From contig NZ_QNQP01000005.1 in NCBI RefSeq assembly GCF_003316635.1, forward strand, positions 124,001 to 188,000: a stretch of 64,000 nucleotides of DNA, written 5' to 3'. The first letter of the stretch is position 1. Each line of letters opens with the position of its first letter. This stretch comes from Roseovarius dicentrarchi. Lineage in GTDB: Bacteria; Pseudomonadota; Alphaproteobacteria; Rhodobacterales; Rhodobacteraceae. Shown here one piece after another: positions 26,977-36,025 of the stretch. The notes under the pieces were generated by a model that saw nothing but the letters and a program-made list of their open reading frames with translations, made no database searches and had not been told where the DNA came from. Position numbers and translations under genes: made by a program.

Positions 26977-28161
26977 TCAGCGGAAGCCGACCGTGACCAT
27001 CTTGCCATCCTTCATTTCGATCTCGCGGTAGCTGCCGGCGGTTTCGCCGTTACCGATCAGCTCGACCGCAGCGGCGCCGACATAGTCGATTTCGCCGCCG
27101 TCCTTGAGGATCTGCAATGCCTTGCCCAGATCGCCGGGCAGGATTTCCTCGCCCGGCGCGTTGGCGATATCCATGATCTTGTCCTTGTAGACGGACGGAT
27201 CGGTTGATCCGGCGGCCTGCATCGCCAACAGGATCATCGCGGCGGCATCATAGGATTCGGCGGAAAACGCGCTGGTTGAATCAAAACCGGCCTCTTTACT
27301 CATTTCGGTAAAGCGGTCCGCGCCTTCGCCGTCGGCGTTGGGATGCTGGCCAAAGGAGCCTTCGGTCGCGCTGGCGAAATTTTTCTCCAGCGTTTCGGAC
27401 ACCATGCCGTCGGGATACATGAAGGTATCGAACGCACCCGAATCCAGCGCCGCGTTGATGATCCCCGCTCCGCCCTGATCGATGTAACCGACCACGACCA
27501 GAACTTCGCCGCCGGCCGAGGCCAGCGCGCCGACTTCGGCGGAATAGTCCGCCTTGCCGTCTTCATGGGCCGAATTCAGCGTGACAGTGCCACCCGATTC
27601 GGTGAACGACGCCTCGAACGCGTCGGCCAGACCCTTGCCATAGTCGTTGTTGGTGTAGGTCACGGCGACTTCGCTGATGCCGCGCTCGTTCAGGATGTCG
27701 GCCATGACCTGACCCTGGCGGGCATCGGACGGCGACGTGCGGAAGAACAGGCCGTTATCCTCGACCGTGCTGAGCGCGGGGGACGTCGCCGAGGGCGAAA
27801 TCATCACAACGCCGTTCGGAATGGCCGCGTTTTGCAGGACCGCGCCCGTCTCGCCCGAGCACATGCCGCCGATGATGCCGACAACCCCGTCTGACGTAAT
27901 CAACCGCTCGGCCGAGGCGACGGCGAGGCTGGCATCGATGCAGCCGGTGTCACCCTCGACGGAGGCAACCGTCTGGCCGTCCATGAAGTTGCCCGACTCG
28001 TTGATTTGCGCGATCGCCAGTTTCGCACCAGCGGCCATATTCGGCGACAGCGATTCCAGCGGTCCGGTGAATCCCAGCAGGATTCCCAGCTTGACGTCTT
28101 CGGCGTGGGCGGCACCGGCCATCAGGGCGGTCGCGGCGGTGGCCATCATTAGTTTTTTCAT
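26977..28161 (-). CDS. HAAT ABC transporter substrate-binding protein (second system)
   Basis: A 394-residue receptor with a Sec signal (residues 1-20, MKKLMMATAATALMAGAAHA). The mature start EDVKLGILLGFTGPLESLSPNMAAGAKLAI and the SPSATSPAL motif are typical of the LivJ/LivK family. It heads the minus-strand importer operon. It is unrelated at close range to the two binding proteins at 2250-5238, so the two importers probably carry different solutes. Branched-chain or other hydrophobic amino acids are the default guess. Confidence 0.9.
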   Translation of the reverse strand: MKKLMMATAATALMAGAAHAEDVKLGILLGFTGPLESLSPNMAAGAKLAIAQINESGNFMDGQTVASVEGDTGCIDASLAVASAERLITSDGVVGIIGGMCSGETGAVLQNAAIPNGVVMISPSATSPALSTVEDNGLFFRTSPSDARQGQVMADILNERGISEVAVTYTNNDYGKGLADAFEASFTESGGTVTLNSAHEDGKADYSAEVGALASAGGEVLVVVGYIDQGGAGIINAALDSGAFDTFMYPDGMVSETLEKNFASATEGSFGQHPNADGEGADRFTEMSKEAGFDSTSAFSAESYDAAAMILLAMQAAGSTDPSVYKDKIMDIANAPGEEILPGDLGKALQILKDGGEIDYVGAAAVELIGNGETAGSYREIEMKDGKMVTVGFR

Positions 28162-28287
28162 TATCGTCTCCCATTCGTTGGAACATAGGTCCGATCCGGA
28201 GCGTAATCAGAGCGCAGGAAGAAGAAAAGCCTCTTCCACAGCGGCGCCGCTTATAGTCTTGTCGGCCAATATCGCCGCACATGGTGC

Positions 28288-28323
28288 AAAAACGCCCTGC
28301 CCGGAGATGTTCCGGACAGGGCG
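28288..28323 (-). terminator. Terminator after the pseudoazurin gene
   Basis: A 13-bp stem (28293-28305 with 28311-28323) has one mismatch. On the minus strand it is followed by five Ts (A-run at 28288-28292). It ends the pseudoazurin transcript before the binding-protein gene. Confidence 0.85.
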
Positions 28324-28347
28324 CGCGGCGTTCAGATGTGGACGCGA

Positions 28348-28785
28348 TCAGCCCAGATCGGCTTCGGCCAGAATCTCCTCAAAGGCTTCTTTGGCCTTTC
28401 TTGGCATCTTGGCGTCCATGAAATCGTCCGGAACGGGGGCGTCGCCGACCTGAACGACCATGACCATACCCATACCGGTATGGGGCGTGCATTTGACGCC
28501 CAGAACGCCCTCGGCGGTCAGCTCGACGTCGATCTCTTCGTTGATCTTGCCCTTGAACGCCTCGTACCCTTCGGGCAGCATGCCTTTCATGCTTTCGGCA
28601 TTGTGGCCCTTGTCGGTGGGCAGGAACTTGATGGTGTCACCCACTTCGGCAGATACAAAGCGCGGCTCGAAAACCATGACGCCGGCCTCGCCCTTGTTCA
28701 ACATCTTGACCTCGTGCACCTCGGCCATGGCCAAGGCAGGGACAAGCGCCAGAACCGACGCGGCGATCATTGTCTTGAAAGTCAT
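28348..28785 (-). CDS. pazS: Pseudoazurin (periplasmic blue copper protein)
   Basis: A 145-residue cupredoxin with a Sec signal ending ALAMA. The type-1 copper ligands fall at exactly the family spacing: H61 (GHNAE), C99 and H102 (KCTPH) and M107. It is a soluble periplasmic electron carrier that in relatives feeds nitrite, nitrous oxide or other terminal reductases from the bc1 complex. No denitrification gene lies in the window. The TMAO/DMSO reductase 15 kb away is a possible but unproven partner. It is monocistronic, with its own terminator. Confidence 0.95.
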   Translation of the reverse strand: MTFKTMIAASVLALVPALAMAEVHEVKMLNKGEAGVMVFEPRFVSAEVGDTIKFLPTDKGHNAESMKGMLPEGYEAFKGKINEEIDVELTAEGVLGVKCTPHTGMGMVMVVQVGDAPVPDDFMDAKMPRKAKEAFEEILAEADLG

Positions 28786-28967
28786 ATAGTGTCCTTTTTC
28801 AGGTGGTATATCCGCCGCGATGCATCACGGCGGAGCCGTTTTTTCAAACGCCTGTACCGGGACCTAAGCGCGACTGGAGGAATTTCCATGCCCGCATGCC
28901 GGCACAAAGTGTCGCATCGCCAGAAATCAGGTATTCCAGGTGACTGCAACACCCGGCGCGACCTGCA

Positions 28968-29345
28968 TCACTCGGCGGCCGCGTTTGCGCGCAGCACCTC
29001 AAGCGGTACGATATCCAACGCGCGCAGATGCGTGGCGTCCAGTCGGACCCTGGGCGCGCAGCCCTCGTCATGGGCCTGCGCGAACCGCGCGGCGCACAGG
29101 CACCAATGGTCGCCCGGCGCCAACCCGGCAAAGCCGAACTCGGGGCGCGGCGTGCTAAGATCATTGCCGACATATTTCGAGAACGCCAGAAATTCGGCGG
29201 TCATCTGCGCGCAAACGGTGTGGCTGCCGCGATCCTCGGCGCAGGTATTGCAATGCCCATCGCGGAAAAATCCGGTGACAGGATCGGTCTGGGAACAGGG
29301 CGCCAGCGGCCCGCCCAAAACGTTGACAGGATCGTCCTTTTGCAT
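28968..29345 (-). CDS. DUF2237 family protein
   Basis: A 125-residue conserved cytoplasmic protein of unknown function. The family pattern is very clear: NVLGGPLAPCS, GFFRDGHCNT, EDRGSHTVCAQMTAEFL, STPRPEFGF and GDHWCLCAARF. Several conserved Cys and His suggest metal binding, which is inference. I chose ATG 29345 because AAAGGGG sits about 9 nt upstream; GTG 29354 and ATG 29351 lie too close to it. It is upstream of pazS with a 180-bp gap and downstream of pth. Confidence 0.88.
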   Translation of the reverse strand: MQKDDPVNVLGGPLAPCSQTDPVTGFFRDGHCNTCAEDRGSHTVCAQMTAEFLAFSKYVGNDLSTPRPEFGFAGLAPGDHWCLCAARFAQAHDEGCAPRVRLDATHLRALDIVPLEVLRANAAAE

Positions 29346-29408
29346 CTGCATCACCCCTTTGCTGCTGCCCGCCAGCCTAACACGCCCGGCGCGGTCGGCA
29401 AGCGGCGC

Positions 29409-30101
29409 CTAGCGAAACCGGTCTGCCAGCTTTTGCAGGGCGCTGCGGTTGTCCGGTGCCTCCGGCGTCTTTTCGGGCTGGGGGGCGCTGGCGGGTGGTT
29501 TGGCGTCCCCCGGCTTGCCGCCAGAGGACCGCGCAGGCGCCGTGCGCTGCGCCACCGCATTTTGAAAACGGCCCGCGTCGCCGTCAGCCAGATAGGGCGC
29601 GCCGTCGCTGATGCCGCGCAGCACGTCATCCAGCCAATCCCGATCCGCCTTGGCGAAATCGTTCAGCACATAGCCCGGCACCGCCTCCTTGCGGCCCGGA
29701 TGGCCGACACCCATGCGCACCCGGCTGTAATGCGGGCCGATATGCTGGTGAATGGACCGCAGCCCGTTATGCCCCGCATGGCCACCGCCATCCTTTACCC
29801 GCAGCTTGCCGGGGGCGAGATCAATCTCGTCATGGAACACGGTGATGTCTGTCGGCTCCAGCTTGTAGAACCGCATCGCCTCGCCCACCGATTGCCCGCT
29901 GAGGTTCATGAATGTGCCGGGTTTGAGCAGCAGCACCTTGGCACCGCCCAGCTTGCCCTCGCAGGCGTGCCCCTGAAACCGCGCCTTCCATGGGCCAAAG
30001 CCGTGATCCGCCGCGATCCGGTCCAACGCCATGAACCCGATATTGTGCCGGTTGCCCGCATATTTCGCGCCGGGATTTCCCAGCCCTGCAAAGATCAGCA
30101 T
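29409..30101 (-). CDS. pth: Peptidyl-tRNA hydrolase
   Basis: A 230-residue enzyme that releases peptides from prematurely dropped peptidyl-tRNA. The start at 30101 gives the canonical MLIFAGLGNPGAKYAGNRHNIGF, with the catalytic His in NRHN. FHDEIDL, GGGHAGHNGLRS and RMGVGHPG are conserved. About 40 C-terminal residues, rich in Pro/Ala/Gly and ending QKLADRFR, extend beyond the usual domain, as in other alphaproteobacteria. It lies downstream of rplY, the usual pairing. Confidence 0.95.
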   Translation of the reverse strand: MLIFAGLGNPGAKYAGNRHNIGFMALDRIAADHGFGPWKARFQGHACEGKLGGAKVLLLKPGTFMNLSGQSVGEAMRFYKLEPTDITVFHDEIDLAPGKLRVKDGGGHAGHNGLRSIHQHIGPHYSRVRMGVGHPGRKEAVPGYVLNDFAKADRDWLDDVLRGISDGAPYLADGDAGRFQNAVAQRTAPARSSGGKPGDAKPPASAPQPEKTPEAPDNRSALQKLADRFR

Positions 30102-30205
30102 GGGATGCCTCGTCGATTGCCCTCTATCGGGTTTAGGCGGCGCCGCGCCCGGAAGCAATAGCAGCCCCCTGTCAGGCATATCCGTCTGGGCAAGACCCTG
30201 AAACG

Positions 30206-30233
30206 AAAAACGCGGCCCCCAAGGGCCGCGTTT
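30206..30233 (-). terminator. Terminator-like hairpin after rplY
   Basis: A perfect 11-bp stem (30208-30218 with 30223-30233) is followed on the minus strand by a short T-run (A-run from 30206). It may terminate rplY transcripts or attenuate read-through into pth. Confidence 0.75.
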
Positions 30234-30257
30234 CGGGAAATCAGCCTTGGCCGAAGA

Positions 30258-30926
30258 TCACTCGTCCGTCGGGGGGACGTCCGCATCCTGCTCGATGGTC
30301 GGCACTTCGCCTGCATCGACATCGTCTTCGTCATCGCCATCCGATTTCAGCGCCGACGGTGCTGTCACGTTGCAAATCATGAAGTCACGGTCCTTGATCA
30401 CCAGTTCCGCGCCCTCGGGCAGCTCGATATCCGAAATCGTGATCGTGTCACCCAGATTGACCAGCTTGCGCATGTCAACAATCAGCGCGTCGGGAATGTC
30501 GCCCGCCGTGACGATCAGCTCGACTTCGCCGCGAACGGTTGTCATGACACCGCCCTTGGTGATGGCCGGGCACTCGTCCTCGTGCTGGAAGTCGATGGGG
30601 ATGAACAGGTTGATCTTGGTCGTCCGCTTGAGGCGCATCAGGTCCAGATGCGTCGGCAGATCCTTGACCACATCACGCTGAACATCGCGGCAGATGACGC
30701 GCACATCGTCGTGGCCGTCAACCTTGAGGTTGAACAGGGTCGACTTGAAACGGCCCTTCTTCAGCTTCTTGAGCAGCTCGTTGAACGGAATGTTGATCGG
30801 CAACGGGTCGTTGTCACCACCAAAAACGATACCCGGAACCATGCCAGCGCGGCGTGCGGCACGAGCGGCGCCCTTGCCTGTCCCCGTGCGTTCCTGGGCT
30901 TGAAGATCAGGAATTTCTCCAGCCAT
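30258..30926 (-). CDS. rplY: 50S ribosomal protein L25/Ctc
   Basis: A 222-residue two-domain Ctc-type L25. The start at 30926 is preceded by GGAG. The N-terminal 5S-rRNA-binding domain ([21 protein letters not shown]) is followed by the TL5 beta domain ([21 protein letters not shown]) and an acidic tail ([14 protein letters not shown]). The gene pair rplY-pth is widely conserved. Confidence 0.95.
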   Translation of the reverse strand: MAGEIPDLQAQERTGTGKGAARAARRAGMVPGIVFGGDNDPLPINIPFNELLKKLKKGRFKSTLFNLKVDGHDDVRVICRDVQRDVVKDLPTHLDLMRLKRTTKINLFIPIDFQHEDECPAITKGGVMTTVRGEVELIVTAGDIPDALIVDMRKLVNLGDTITISDIELPEGAELVIKDRDFMICNVTAPSALKSDGDDEDDVDAGEVPTIEQDADVPPTDE

Positions 30927-31034
30927 GTGTAATTCTCCATACATAAAGGCGGGGCTCCTCCAAGGCTGTAGCCCCGCGTGAAGTCGCCCGCTTAGTCGAA
31001 TTCTGCCCAAAGGGGAAGAGCAAATATACCGCGC

Positions 31035-31415
31035 CTAGCCCCGGTCCAGCAACAGGCCCAGAGGGCGCCCGCCCAGCACATGCATGTGCAGATGCGGCAC
31101 CTCCTGCAACGCGTGCGCGCCGGCATTGGCGATAATGCGGAATCCGCCATCGGTATCGGCGCCGCTCAGCTTCATCAGGCGGCAGACCTCGCCAATGGCG
31201 CGGTTGAAATCGACGATTTCAGCGTCGCTCGCTTCGGCGATGAAGTGATCATAGGTGACATACGCCCCCTTGGGGATGACCAGAACATGCACCGGCGCCT
31301 GCGCAGCAATATCATGAAAGGCAAGGCTATGCTCGGTTTCCAGCACGGTGCTGTTCGGGATCTCGCCGCGCAGGATCTTGGCAAAGATATTCTGGTCGTC
31401 ATACTCAAAGCTCAT
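31035..31415 (-). CDS. HIT-family nucleotide hydrolase (HinT-like)
   Basis: A 126-residue histidine-triad protein. The signature HLHMHVLGG gives the catalytic histidines, and the N-terminal IFAKILRGEIPN is typical of HinT. Relatives hydrolyse AMP-lysine or aminoacyl adenylates. It lies 9 bp downstream of the GT14 gene on the same strand, so the two may be co-transcribed. Confidence 0.92.
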   Translation of the reverse strand: MSFEYDDQNIFAKILRGEIPNSTVLETEHSLAFHDIAAQAPVHVLVIPKGAYVTYDHFIAEASDAEIVDFNRAIGEVCRLMKLSGADTDGGFRIIANAGAHALQEVPHLHMHVLGGRPLGLLLDRG

Positions 31416-31424
31416 CGTGTTTCC

Positions 31425-33002
31425 TCAATCTGCAAACAGGTGGTCGGTGTGCGCAATGCGTAATGCGGGATCATAGCCGATGCTCAGGAATTTAGAAATC
31501 GGCACGGCGTTCTCTTCGGGGCGCGCGCCTTGGCGCATGATGTAGTGATGCTCAAACTCGGCATCGCGGATCTTGTCGCTTTCATATGTCGTCTCGCCCC
31601 GGATGGTGGGCAACAGCCGTTCCAGCGTTTCCGGTGATGTCTGCTCTCCCGCCAGGCCAACGCGCCGCGCATGGCCGATAAGGTAGTCATCGGTGAAATC
31701 GCACTGGATCTCCAGCAGGCGCGTGGTGGATCTGTCACCGTAGAAATCCTGCAACAGATCCAGATTGCCGGGGTCCATGCAGACAATCATTCGGTCGGTA
31801 TCGTGATAATCAAACAGCATCCGCATCAAGGCGCGGCGATGGCGCGTCCGCTTGCCCAGACTGGCCTGAATACCGCCCAGGTCGGGCAGATCGCCGCCCT
31901 CCTCATTGAACAGGTATTCAGCCGCCGGTAGATTCGTGACCTGCCGGATACTGTGCAGCAACCGCTTGGCAACGTGCCACTTCTTGCACACCAGTATCAT
32001 CAGCTCGCGGTGGCGCCCCAGCGTGCTTTCTGTTTCCCAGAACCGGCGGGCAAAGCGGCGGCCGATCCGGCCCCGCCCGGTCAGAAACGTGAACAGATTG
32101 CGCCCCTCGTTCGAGATTTTGAACGTCGCGGCATCATTGGCATATAGCGCCGCCAGCCGCGCCTTCAGCTCGGTCGCCTCGGGGCTGATCTTGCGGGCGA
32201 ACAGAAAATCCTGCCCCAAAAGCAGATCGTAATGATCATTGTAGAAGGTCTGCGGCATCCCGTAATCGGTAAACATCAAAAACGTCAGCGTCCGCGTCTC
32301 AATTTCCGTGCCGGGAACGATATGGCGCACAAGCGTCTGAAAAAACGTCTCATCCGGAATCCAGGTGGTGCGGAAAAAGCGGACAACATCCGGCCGTTCG
32401 CGCACAAAATCAAGGATCCACTCCACCGTGCGGCGCCGCAAACACCACCACTGGCTGCCGATCTGCACCTGAATATCATGCGGAATTTCCCGGCTCAGCC
32501 CCAGACGCTTTTGCAGGTTCAGCGCGGCATCAAACACCCGCTTGTGTTTGCGTTCGTTGACAAAGTGGCGATAAATCAGCCGCTCTTCCTTCATGCCGGT
32601 CTTGATCCAGTCGCTTTCGAAATAATCATAGCTTTCGATGTAGTCGACGTCGCGCGCATCCAGAAACTCATGCGCATAACGGGCCGATTTGATCGCCGCG
32701 CAGTCGCCGGACAGCATGTAGAAATGTGTGGCGCGCGGAAATGCCTGAACAGCGGCCTCAACCGCCAACAGCGTCGCCTGCACCAGCGTCCATTCGCCCC
32801 AGCCACATCTGACACGCCTGCGCGCAAAGCAGACATTCGGGTTATCCGCCAGCGCCGCCTTTATCTGCGCAAACTGGGACGCATCGGCGCGCCCGTCAAA
32901 ATGGATGGAAATGCAATCGCCCACAGCTGTCAGCATTTCAGCCTGAGCAATGACGGCCTCGGGGTCCTTGTGACACAAAAGAATGTAGGCAATTTTCGCC
33001 AT
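31425..33002 (-). CDS. Core-2/I-branching beta-1,6-N-acetylglucosaminyltransferase-like protein (GT14)
   Basis: A 525-residue protein. Residues 1-~270 form a GT14 glycosyltransferase domain of the type found in animal core-2/I-branching enzymes and xylosyltransferases: AYILLCHKDPE, ISIHFDGRAD, CGWGEWTLVQATLLAVEAAV, FYMLSGDCAAIKS and the WW motif GSQWWCLRR. The remaining ~250 residues form a second domain of unknown function (DUF5928-like as I recall it), also seen fused to this domain in Rhodobacterales. There is no signal peptide or membrane helix. It is divergent from the sulfotransferase at 33124, suggesting joint modification of a surface glycan. The acceptor is unknown. Confidence 0.85.
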   Translation of the reverse strand: MAKIAYILLCHKDPEAVIAQAEMLTAVGDCISIHFDGRADASQFAQIKAALADNPNVCFARRRVRCGWGEWTLVQATLLAVEAAVQAFPRATHFYMLSGDCAAIKSARYAHEFLDARDVDYIESYDYFESDWIKTGMKEERLIYRHFVNERKHKRVFDAALNLQKRLGLSREIPHDIQVQIGSQWWCLRRRTVEWILDFVRERPDVVRFFRTTWIPDETFFQTLVRHIVPGTEIETRTLTFLMFTDYGMPQTFYNDHYDLLLGQDFLFARKISPEATELKARLAALYANDAATFKISNEGRNLFTFLTGRGRIGRRFARRFWETESTLGRHRELMILVCKKWHVAKRLLHSIRQVTNLPAAEYLFNEEGGDLPDLGGIQASLGKRTRHRRALMRMLFDYHDTDRMIVCMDPGNLDLLQDFYGDRSTTRLLEIQCDFTDDYLIGHARRVGLAGEQTSPETLERLLPTIRGETTYESDKIRDAEFEHHYIMRQGARPEENAVPISKFLSIGYDPALRIAHTDHLFAD

Positions 33003-33109
33003 ATGGGAAACAGACTACCCCTTGCTCTGCCGATTGTTTGCAATGATAATCTTGATCAAACACCGATTAAACCGCAATATGCGCGTTTTACCACAGCGGT
33101 AGCTAATAA

Positions 33110-33123
33110 GTCCTGAACAGGAC
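33110..33123. promoter_or_regulatory. Dyad GTCCTG-AA-CAGGAC abutting the sulfotransferase ATG
   Basis: A perfect 6-bp palindrome ends one base before ATG 33124. It could be an operator between the divergent genes or a hairpin hiding the start. The rest of the 121-bp divergent gap is AT-rich and should hold both promoters; I see no confident hexamers. Confidence 0.35.
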
Positions 33124-33969
33124 ATGGCAGGTTGGGCAAGGGCGGCGATCATGGGGTTTCCCGGCACATGGATGACACAAAGCGAAAGCGTGGTGTACCG
33201 CGTGGTGCCCAAATGCGCCTGCTCCACCATTGGCCAGATCATGTACTACTCCGACCATGGCAGCTTTTACGACGGCGATATCCATGACGCCAAACAGGGC
33301 CTGCATAAATGGGCGATGGATGACAGCCAGCCGCTGATCTCGGCCAATGTGCGCACACATACCTCCTATGCGTTCACCTGCGTTCGCAACCCGTACACCC
33401 GCATTCTCAGCAGCTTTTTCGACAAGATCTGCGGCATCCAGCGCAACGGCAAACGCTACCGCGGCAAACTCGTGCCGCTGCTGGTGCAGAAATACGGGAT
33501 CGAGGTGGGCGGCGACGACGGCAAGCAGGAGTTTGACCAGATCGCCAGCTTCCGCCGGTTTTTGCTGTTCGCGCGCGACACCATCCGCTGGCGCCGCCCG
33601 ATGGAGCCGGACATCCACTGGTCGGCCATGTCGGGCCATATCGGCACCTATATCGCCAATGGCGGCACCTATGACCGCATCTTCTGGACCGAAACGTTCA
33701 ATGACGGAATGCAGGACGTTCTGGACGCGATTCAGACGCCGTATCAGGTGGATCTGGCCGCCATTCCCCGCTTCAACGAAAGCGAAGGGCACGGCCCCAA
33801 GCGCGCCCACCCGGTTGCGGACTATTTCGACGATCTGTCAATGCACCTGATGTACGAAATCTACAAACGCGACTTCGAGCTGTTCAAATACGATTTCGAA
33901 GACCCATCGAACAAAATGCCCATCGGCGAGATTGACCTGAACGAGGTGCACGCAAAGCTGGGCGAATAA
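33124..33969 (+). CDS. Sulfotransferase family 2 protein (PAPS-dependent)
   Basis: A 281-residue carbohydrate-type sulfotransferase. The 5'-phosphosulfate-binding loop is VPKCACSTIGQI at about 28-39, and the 3'-phosphate-binding motif CVRNPYTRILSSFFDK lies near residue 90. In-frame ATGs at 33151 and 33172 are alternative starts; 33124 has no well-spaced ribosome binding site. The protein is soluble and cytoplasmic by prediction. Its divergent neighbour is a GT14 glycosyltransferase, so the pair may sulfate and branch an extracellular polysaccharide. No PAPS synthesis gene lies nearby. Confidence 0.83.
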   Translation: MAGWARAAIMGFPGTWMTQSESVVYRVVPKCACSTIGQIMYYSDHGSFYDGDIHDAKQGLHKWAMDDSQPLISANVRTHTSYAFTCVRNPYTRILSSFFDKICGIQRNGKRYRGKLVPLLVQKYGIEVGGDDGKQEFDQIASFRRFLLFARDTIRWRRPMEPDIHWSAMSGHIGTYIANGGTYDRIFWTETFNDGMQDVLDAIQTPYQVDLAAIPRFNESEGHGPKRAHPVADYFDDLSMHLMYEIYKRDFELFKYDFEDPSNKMPIGEIDLNEVHAKLGE

Positions 33970-33996
33970 TTCCAGCCGCGCGCCCGTTTCAGGCGA

Positions 33997-34249
33997 TGGA
34001 TTTGGGTATTTTCACCAAGAAAAGCCTTAATGCGTCTCCCAAAGACCCTGCGGTTTCTTTTTTACGCGCTTTAACTACTTCTTCACCTGCACCTGCCATA
34101 CTCAGCCGTGCGGTACAGGCTGGGGAGCCGATGACCGCCCAAGGAAAAGCCGCGCCCCGGCATCCGGTTTGCATCGCGAACGCTGCGACCGACGCCGGAC
34201 ACCGGGGTGCGCACCTTGGGTTTTTTCTTGGTGAAAATACCCAAATCCA
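33997..34249. repeat. Inverted pair of a 27-bp intergenic repeat (GGATTTGGGTATTTTC..)
   Basis: The 27 bases at 33997-34023 recur exactly as reverse complement at 34223-34249, 199 bp apart. They lie in the 327-bp gap between the sulfotransferase and adenosine kinase genes. The interior has no convincing gene; small ORFs there have no ribosome binding site or recognisable domain. The structure resembles a MITE-like element or a pair of palindromic repeats, but I see no target-site duplication. The arms share GGGTATTT..CCAAGAA-type wording with the repeat at 25935-25998. Confidence 0.7.
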
Positions 34250-34296
34250 CCGGCTGCACCGCGCGCTAAAGCTTGGAATTGCGCGCGGCGCTGCGA

Positions 34297-35283
34297 TCAG
34301 ATCAGGCCTTCGGCGGCGAACAGCGCCTTGACGTCCGCCTCAGGCCGTGCACCATAATGCGAGATGACTTCGGCTGCGGCAATGCAGCCCATGCGCCCGG
34401 CGACAGCCAGCGATTTTCCGGTGGTCAGGCCATACAGGAAACCTGCGGCGAATTGATCGCCCGCGCCGGTGGTGTCGACAGGGGAGATGCGCGCGACCGG
34501 CACATCGACGCGCCTGTCACCGCGCATGATGATCACGTCCGCGCCCGACCGTGTGCAGACCACAAGCCCCGTCTTGGCGGCGGCCTGCGCCAGCGCGCTG
34601 TCCAGATCCTCGGTTTCGTATAGCGAGGACCATTCGTGTTCGTTTCCGATCACGTAATCCAGCCCCCGGATCAGGCTGCGAAAATCGCTGCGATGCCGGT
34701 CGACGCAAAAGGGATCACTCAGCGAAATGCCGGCCATGCCGCCCGCGTTGCGGCATGCCTCGGCCGCCGCCGCCAAGGCCGCCTTGCCCTTGGGTTTGTC
34801 GAACAGATACCCCTCCAGCAGCAGCAGATCCGCGCCCACCACGATCGCATCCGGCACGTCGGCTGCGCCCAGTTCGGTCGAGATGCCCAGGTAGGTGTTC
34901 ATTGACCGCTCGCCATCTGGCGAGACGAAAATCATGCAGCGCGAGGTCGGCAGTTCGCCTTGCGCGACCGGCGTATTGACAAAATCGGTGCCGACGCGCG
35001 CCAGATCGTCCGCATAGGCGCGGCCCAGTTCGTCATCGCGCACGCGGCCGATGAATCCGGTGCTCAGCCCCAGCGCGCCAAGCCCGGCCATGGTGTTGGC
35101 GACCGATCCGCCCGCCATCTGAACGCGGTTGTCCATCGCTGCATACAGGGCCTCGCCCCGCTCGGCGTCGATCAGTTGCATGACACCCTTGTCGATGCCC
35201 ATCTGCGCCAGAAACGCATCGTCGCTGCGGCAAATCACGTCCACCACGGCATTCCCGATGCCGACGGCCTGATAGTTTTTCAT
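34297..35283 (-). CDS. Adenosine kinase (PfkB-family sugar/nucleoside kinase)
   Basis: A 328-residue ribokinase-fold enzyme. The PfkB signatures are present: MAGGSVANTMAGLGALG near residue 55 and the catalytic DTTGAGDQFAAGFLYGL near 265-281. The N-terminal YQAVGIGNAVVDVI is typical of adenosine kinase-type members of alphaproteobacteria. The reaction would be ATP-dependent phosphorylation of adenosine to AMP. Its start overlaps nth by 4 bp, so the two genes form a unit. Confidence 0.87.
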   Translation of the reverse strand: MKNYQAVGIGNAVVDVICRSDDAFLAQMGIDKGVMQLIDAERGEALYAAMDNRVQMAGGSVANTMAGLGALGLSTGFIGRVRDDELGRAYADDLARVGTDFVNTPVAQGELPTSRCMIFVSPDGERSMNTYLGISTELGAADVPDAIVVGADLLLLEGYLFDKPKGKAALAAAAEACRNAGGMAGISLSDPFCVDRHRSDFRSLIRGLDYVIGNEHEWSSLYETEDLDSALAQAAAKTGLVVCTRSGADVIIMRGDRRVDVPVARISPVDTTGAGDQFAAGFLYGLTTGKSLAVAGRMGCIAAAEVISHYGARPEADVKALFAAEGLI

Positions 35284-35924
35284 GGTGTCTTGTCCTCATA
35301 GGGGCACAGGTCGCGGATCAGGCATGTGGGGCACATGGGCTTGCGCGCCTTGCAGTGGTAGCGGCCATGCAGGATCAGCCAGTGATGCGCATGGTGTTGA
35401 AAATCTGCCGGGATATGATCCTCCAGCGCGCGCTCGACCGCGACGACATCCTTGCCGGGGCAGATGCCGGTGCGGTTGCCGACGCGGAATATATGCGTAT
35501 CGACGGCCTGCGCGGGCATGTTCCACCACATGTTCAGCACCACATTTGCCGTCTTGCGCCCCACCCCCGGCAGCGATTGCAGCGCGGCGCGGGAATTGGG
35601 CACTTCGCCGTCATATTCATCGACCAGGATCTGGCTCAGCTTGATGACGTTTTTTGCCTTTTGCCGGTAGAGGCCGATGGATTTTATATGATCGGTCACG
35701 CCCTCCAGCCCAAGATCCAGCATTTTCTGCGGGGTATCGGCAATACGGAACAGATCATGCGTGGCGCGGTTCACGCCCGCATCGGTGGCCTGCGCGCTCA
35801 GCGCGACAGCCACGACCAGCGTATAGGCGTTGGTGTGGTGCAGCTCGCCCTCGGGGTGCGGCTGCGCCTCTTGAAACCGCTCGAAAATGGCGCGGATCGT
35901 GTGATAGTCGAGTTGCTTGCTCAT
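35280..35924 (-). CDS. nth: Endonuclease III (DNA glycosylase/AP lyase)
   Basis: A 214-residue base-excision repair enzyme. The start MSKQLDYHTI at 35924 is standard. The helix-hairpin-helix LPGVGRKTANVVL carries the catalytic Lys, and the catalytic Asp is in QAVDTHIFRV. The C-terminal [4Fe-4S] ligands have spacing C-x6-C-x2-C-x5-C (CKARKPMCPTCLIRDLC). It removes oxidised pyrimidines. Confidence 0.95.
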   Translation of the reverse strand: MSKQLDYHTIRAIFERFQEAQPHPEGELHHTNAYTLVVAVALSAQATDAGVNRATHDLFRIADTPQKMLDLGLEGVTDHIKSIGLYRQKAKNVIKLSQILVDEYDGEVPNSRAALQSLPGVGRKTANVVLNMWWNMPAQAVDTHIFRVGNRTGICPGKDVVAVERALEDHIPADFQHHAHHWLILHGRYHCKARKPMCPTCLIRDLCPYEDKTP

Positions 35925-36025
35925 AGGTGCAACCCTATGGCCGGATTTGCGCCATTGCGCAACATTCGGGTCGCGGCGGTGGCCGTGCGTGCCTAAATTG
36001 ACCCCATCATCAGGGAGCCCGCCAA

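Noticed and set aside
33989..34331. Small ORFs between the 27-bp inverted repeats (minus 34174-33989, plus 33996-34331)
   Set aside because: They overlap the repeat arms, have no ribosome binding site or recognisable domain, and both strands are open by composition.
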